NCBI GenBank assembly: GCA_021740915.1 | Contig: JAIOYW010000010.1 | Span: 1-64,000, forward strand | Direction: 5' to 3' | Source: Ignavibacteriales bacterium | Lineage (GTDB): Bacteria > Bacteroidota > Ignavibacteria > Ignavibacteriales > Melioribacteraceae | DNA: 64,000 nt | Shown: positions 62,757-64,000 of the stretch, in pieces | Layout: every line of letters starts with the position of its first letter | Numbering within the stretch: the first letter of the stretch is position 1 | Made by a program: the position numbers and the translations under genes | The notes under the pieces: model-generated | Database searches by the model: none | The model's input: only the letters and a program-made list of their open reading frames with translations | What the model was told of the DNA's origin: nothing

Positions 62757-63655
62757 TTGGAAGAATTCATTAAATCTTATTTATTCAACCCGACTGTTGG
62801 CAAGATAATTTCAGTTCTTATGGTATTAGCGTTATATGGGCCCTGATAAAATCAGTTCAAAGAAATTTCTTATCGAAGATAAAAGAAAATGATAACCGTT
62901 ATCGGGCAAAGAAATTTAGCGGATTTATTGGATTTATACTTTCGCTGGTTCTTATTTCAGTGGTTTACAGCGATAAACTTGGAGGACTGACTGTCGCTCT
63001 CGGTGTTGCAGGTGCTGGTATTGCATTTGCCCTGCAGGAAGTTATTGTATCATTTGCCGGCTGGCTGACTATTATGTTTGGGGGTTTCTATAAATCCGGT
63101 GACAGAGTTCAGCTTGGTGGTATCAAAGGCGATGTAATGGATATTGGAGTTCTTCGCACAACAATTATGGAGACCGGACAATGGGTTGACGGTGATCTCT
63201 ATAATGGCAGGATAGTCCTTGTTGCAAATAGTTTTGTATTTAAGGAACCTGTTTATAATTATTCCGGGGAATTCCCCTTTCTCTGGGATGAAATAAAAAT
63301 ACCCGTTCAATATGGCAGCAATTACGAAAAAGCAAATGAAATTTTTCTTGAAATTGCCGGGGAAGTAACAAGTAATTTATCAGGGAAATCAAAAGAAAAC
63401 TGGGAATCTCTGAAAAATAAATACAGACTGGAAAATGCACAGACAGATCCAATGATCTCATTGGTGGCCAATGATAACTGGGTTGAATATACTATCCGCT
63501 ATGTCGTTGACTATAAACAACGGAGAAAAACAAAGACCCTGCTATTTACAAAAATCCTTGAAAAAATTGAAGCAACGAATGGCGAGATCAGGTTTGCATC
63601 GGCTACTTTCCATCTGGTCGAAGCGCCTGAAATTAAAGTGAAAATCAATTCGTGA
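62757..63655 (+). pseudogene. Second MscS-family channel, broken by a frameshift
   Basis: Starts at TTG 62757, four bases after the first MscS stop: MEEFIKSYLFNPTVGKIIS continues to LMVLALYGP and a stop at 62844. The expected continuation (WALIKSVQRNFLSKIKENDNRYRAKK) is in another frame from about 62837, one base short, and runs through helices, IAFALQEVIVSFAGW, GDRVQLGGIKGDVMDIG to 63655. The join restores an MscS protein with little or no loss. Either a recent 1-base deletion near 62830-62842 or a read error. A start at GTG 62960 would lack the first membrane helix. Confidence 0.8.
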
Positions 63656-63706
63656 TCTGATTGCGGAATAAATTCTAAGTAAATTCCCTTATTTTTCCGG
63701 GTAATG

Positions 63707-63736
63707 AAAGTAAGAATTCCCGACTTCTTACTTTTT
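63707..63736 (+). terminator. Terminator after the MscS pair
   Basis: A 10-bp stem AAAGTAAGAA/TTCTTACTTT with loop TTCCCGAC, followed by TT. It lies 50 bases past the frameshifted gene's stop codon. Confidence 0.6.
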
Positions 63737-63850
63737 CAGTGATGTCGGCAGCGGGAGCAGTGTGTTTCCATATCCCCTCATTCTCCATTGCCCCTAATTT
63801 TTTGTAAATTTGGAAGTTAAAAACCAAATATTCCACAGAAAGGGAAATCA

Positions 63851-64000
63851 TTGAAGAAAAGAGCTGTTGTACTTTTCAATCTGGGGGGACCAGATTCACT
63901 AAAAACAATTGAACCATTTTTATTTAATTTATTCTCAGACCCTGACATTTTTAAGATACCCTTTTTCCAGGGTCAGTTTGCAAAACTGATCTCGCGTCTG
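63851..64000 (+). CDS. hemH: Ferrochelatase, N-terminal part (runs off the window)
   Basis: Fifty codons are visible from a TTG start with AAAGGG ahead: [19 protein letters not shown], then [15 protein letters not shown], the characteristic ferrochelatase N-terminus that ends in the iron-insertion domain further on. It inserts Fe2+ into protoporphyrin IX or coproporphyrin III. The rest is outside the window. Its context (after a terminator) suggests a separate transcript. Confidence 0.9.
   Translation, partial: MKKRAVVLFNLGGPDSLKTIEPFLFNLFSDPDIFKIPFFQGQFAKLISRL

Noticed and set aside
1-64000. CRISPR array, tRNA/rRNA genes, prophage or integrative element
   Set aside because: No regularly spaced repeats, no cloverleaf or rRNA recognised and no phage structural genes or integrase found; the search was by eye, so a tRNA could be missed.

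Overview
The window looks like a piece of chromosome from an AT-rich, Gram-negative, didermic bacterium of the Bacteroidota/Chlorobiota group, most likely an Ignavibacteria (Ignavibacteriales) member. The strongest hint is three large secreted proteins that end in a type IX secretion (T9SS) type A sorting domain with the YPNPFNP motif. Outer-membrane biology (LpxH, SurA-like parvulins), frequent TTG start codons and ECF sigma factors next to short anti-sigma genes fit this. The assignment is inference; no rRNA or tRNA gene is present to confirm it.

Layout. 1-3.3 kb: the 3' end of a PD-(D/E)XK nuclease-like gene, then a leftward operon of ECF sigma factor, membrane anti-sigma factor with HEAT-like repeats, and a DUF4097 beta-repeat surface protein. 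3.5-7 kb: an NtrC-type sigma-54 activator translationally coupled to a hybrid histidine kinase, facing a REC-HisKA protein without an ATPase domain. 7-10.6 kb: a secreted M14 peptidase and a secreted cyanophycinase-like protein with overlapping ends. 10.9-14.6 kb: ECF sigma factor, a tiny putative anti-sigma protein, a DsbD-like disulfide reductase and a peroxiredoxin-like protein, i.e. an envelope redox operon. 14.6-19.4 kb: PBP1A, LpxH and an M1 aminopeptidase. 19.4-27.9 kb: GlgC facing a MoxR ATPase that ends an operon of three periplasmic folding proteins, then MetRS. 28-41 kb: ordinary metabolic and housekeeping genes (acyl-CoA ligase, DUF5009 acyltransferase, YqaA, transketolase, M23 peptidase, Aat, a class-A-like serine hydrolase, DUF985 cupin, esterase, TerB-like and LOG family proteins). 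41-48.5 kb: a GxGYxYP T9SS protein and a CheB-CheR-PAS protein coupled to a hybrid kinase.

48.7-63.7 kb is looser and more accessory: PadR regulator with membrane partner, aquaporin, a lipoprotein, a T9SS GH16 glucanase, SRPBCC protein, several unknown membrane or secreted proteins, a serine hydrolase with TPRs, a double GNAT, and an osmotic/ion channel cluster (Kv-like channel with a zinc ribbon tail plus two MscS genes). This part also holds visible decay: a VanZ-like paralogue broken by one nonsense codon, a second MscS gene broken by one frameshift, and a possible IS3-type transposase scrap. The window closes with the start of ferrochelatase.

I found no clearly new multi-gene defence or biosynthetic system. 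The most interesting items are the channel cluster, the two single-lesion broken genes, the ATPase-less REC-HisKA protein, and the minimal anti-sigma candidate.
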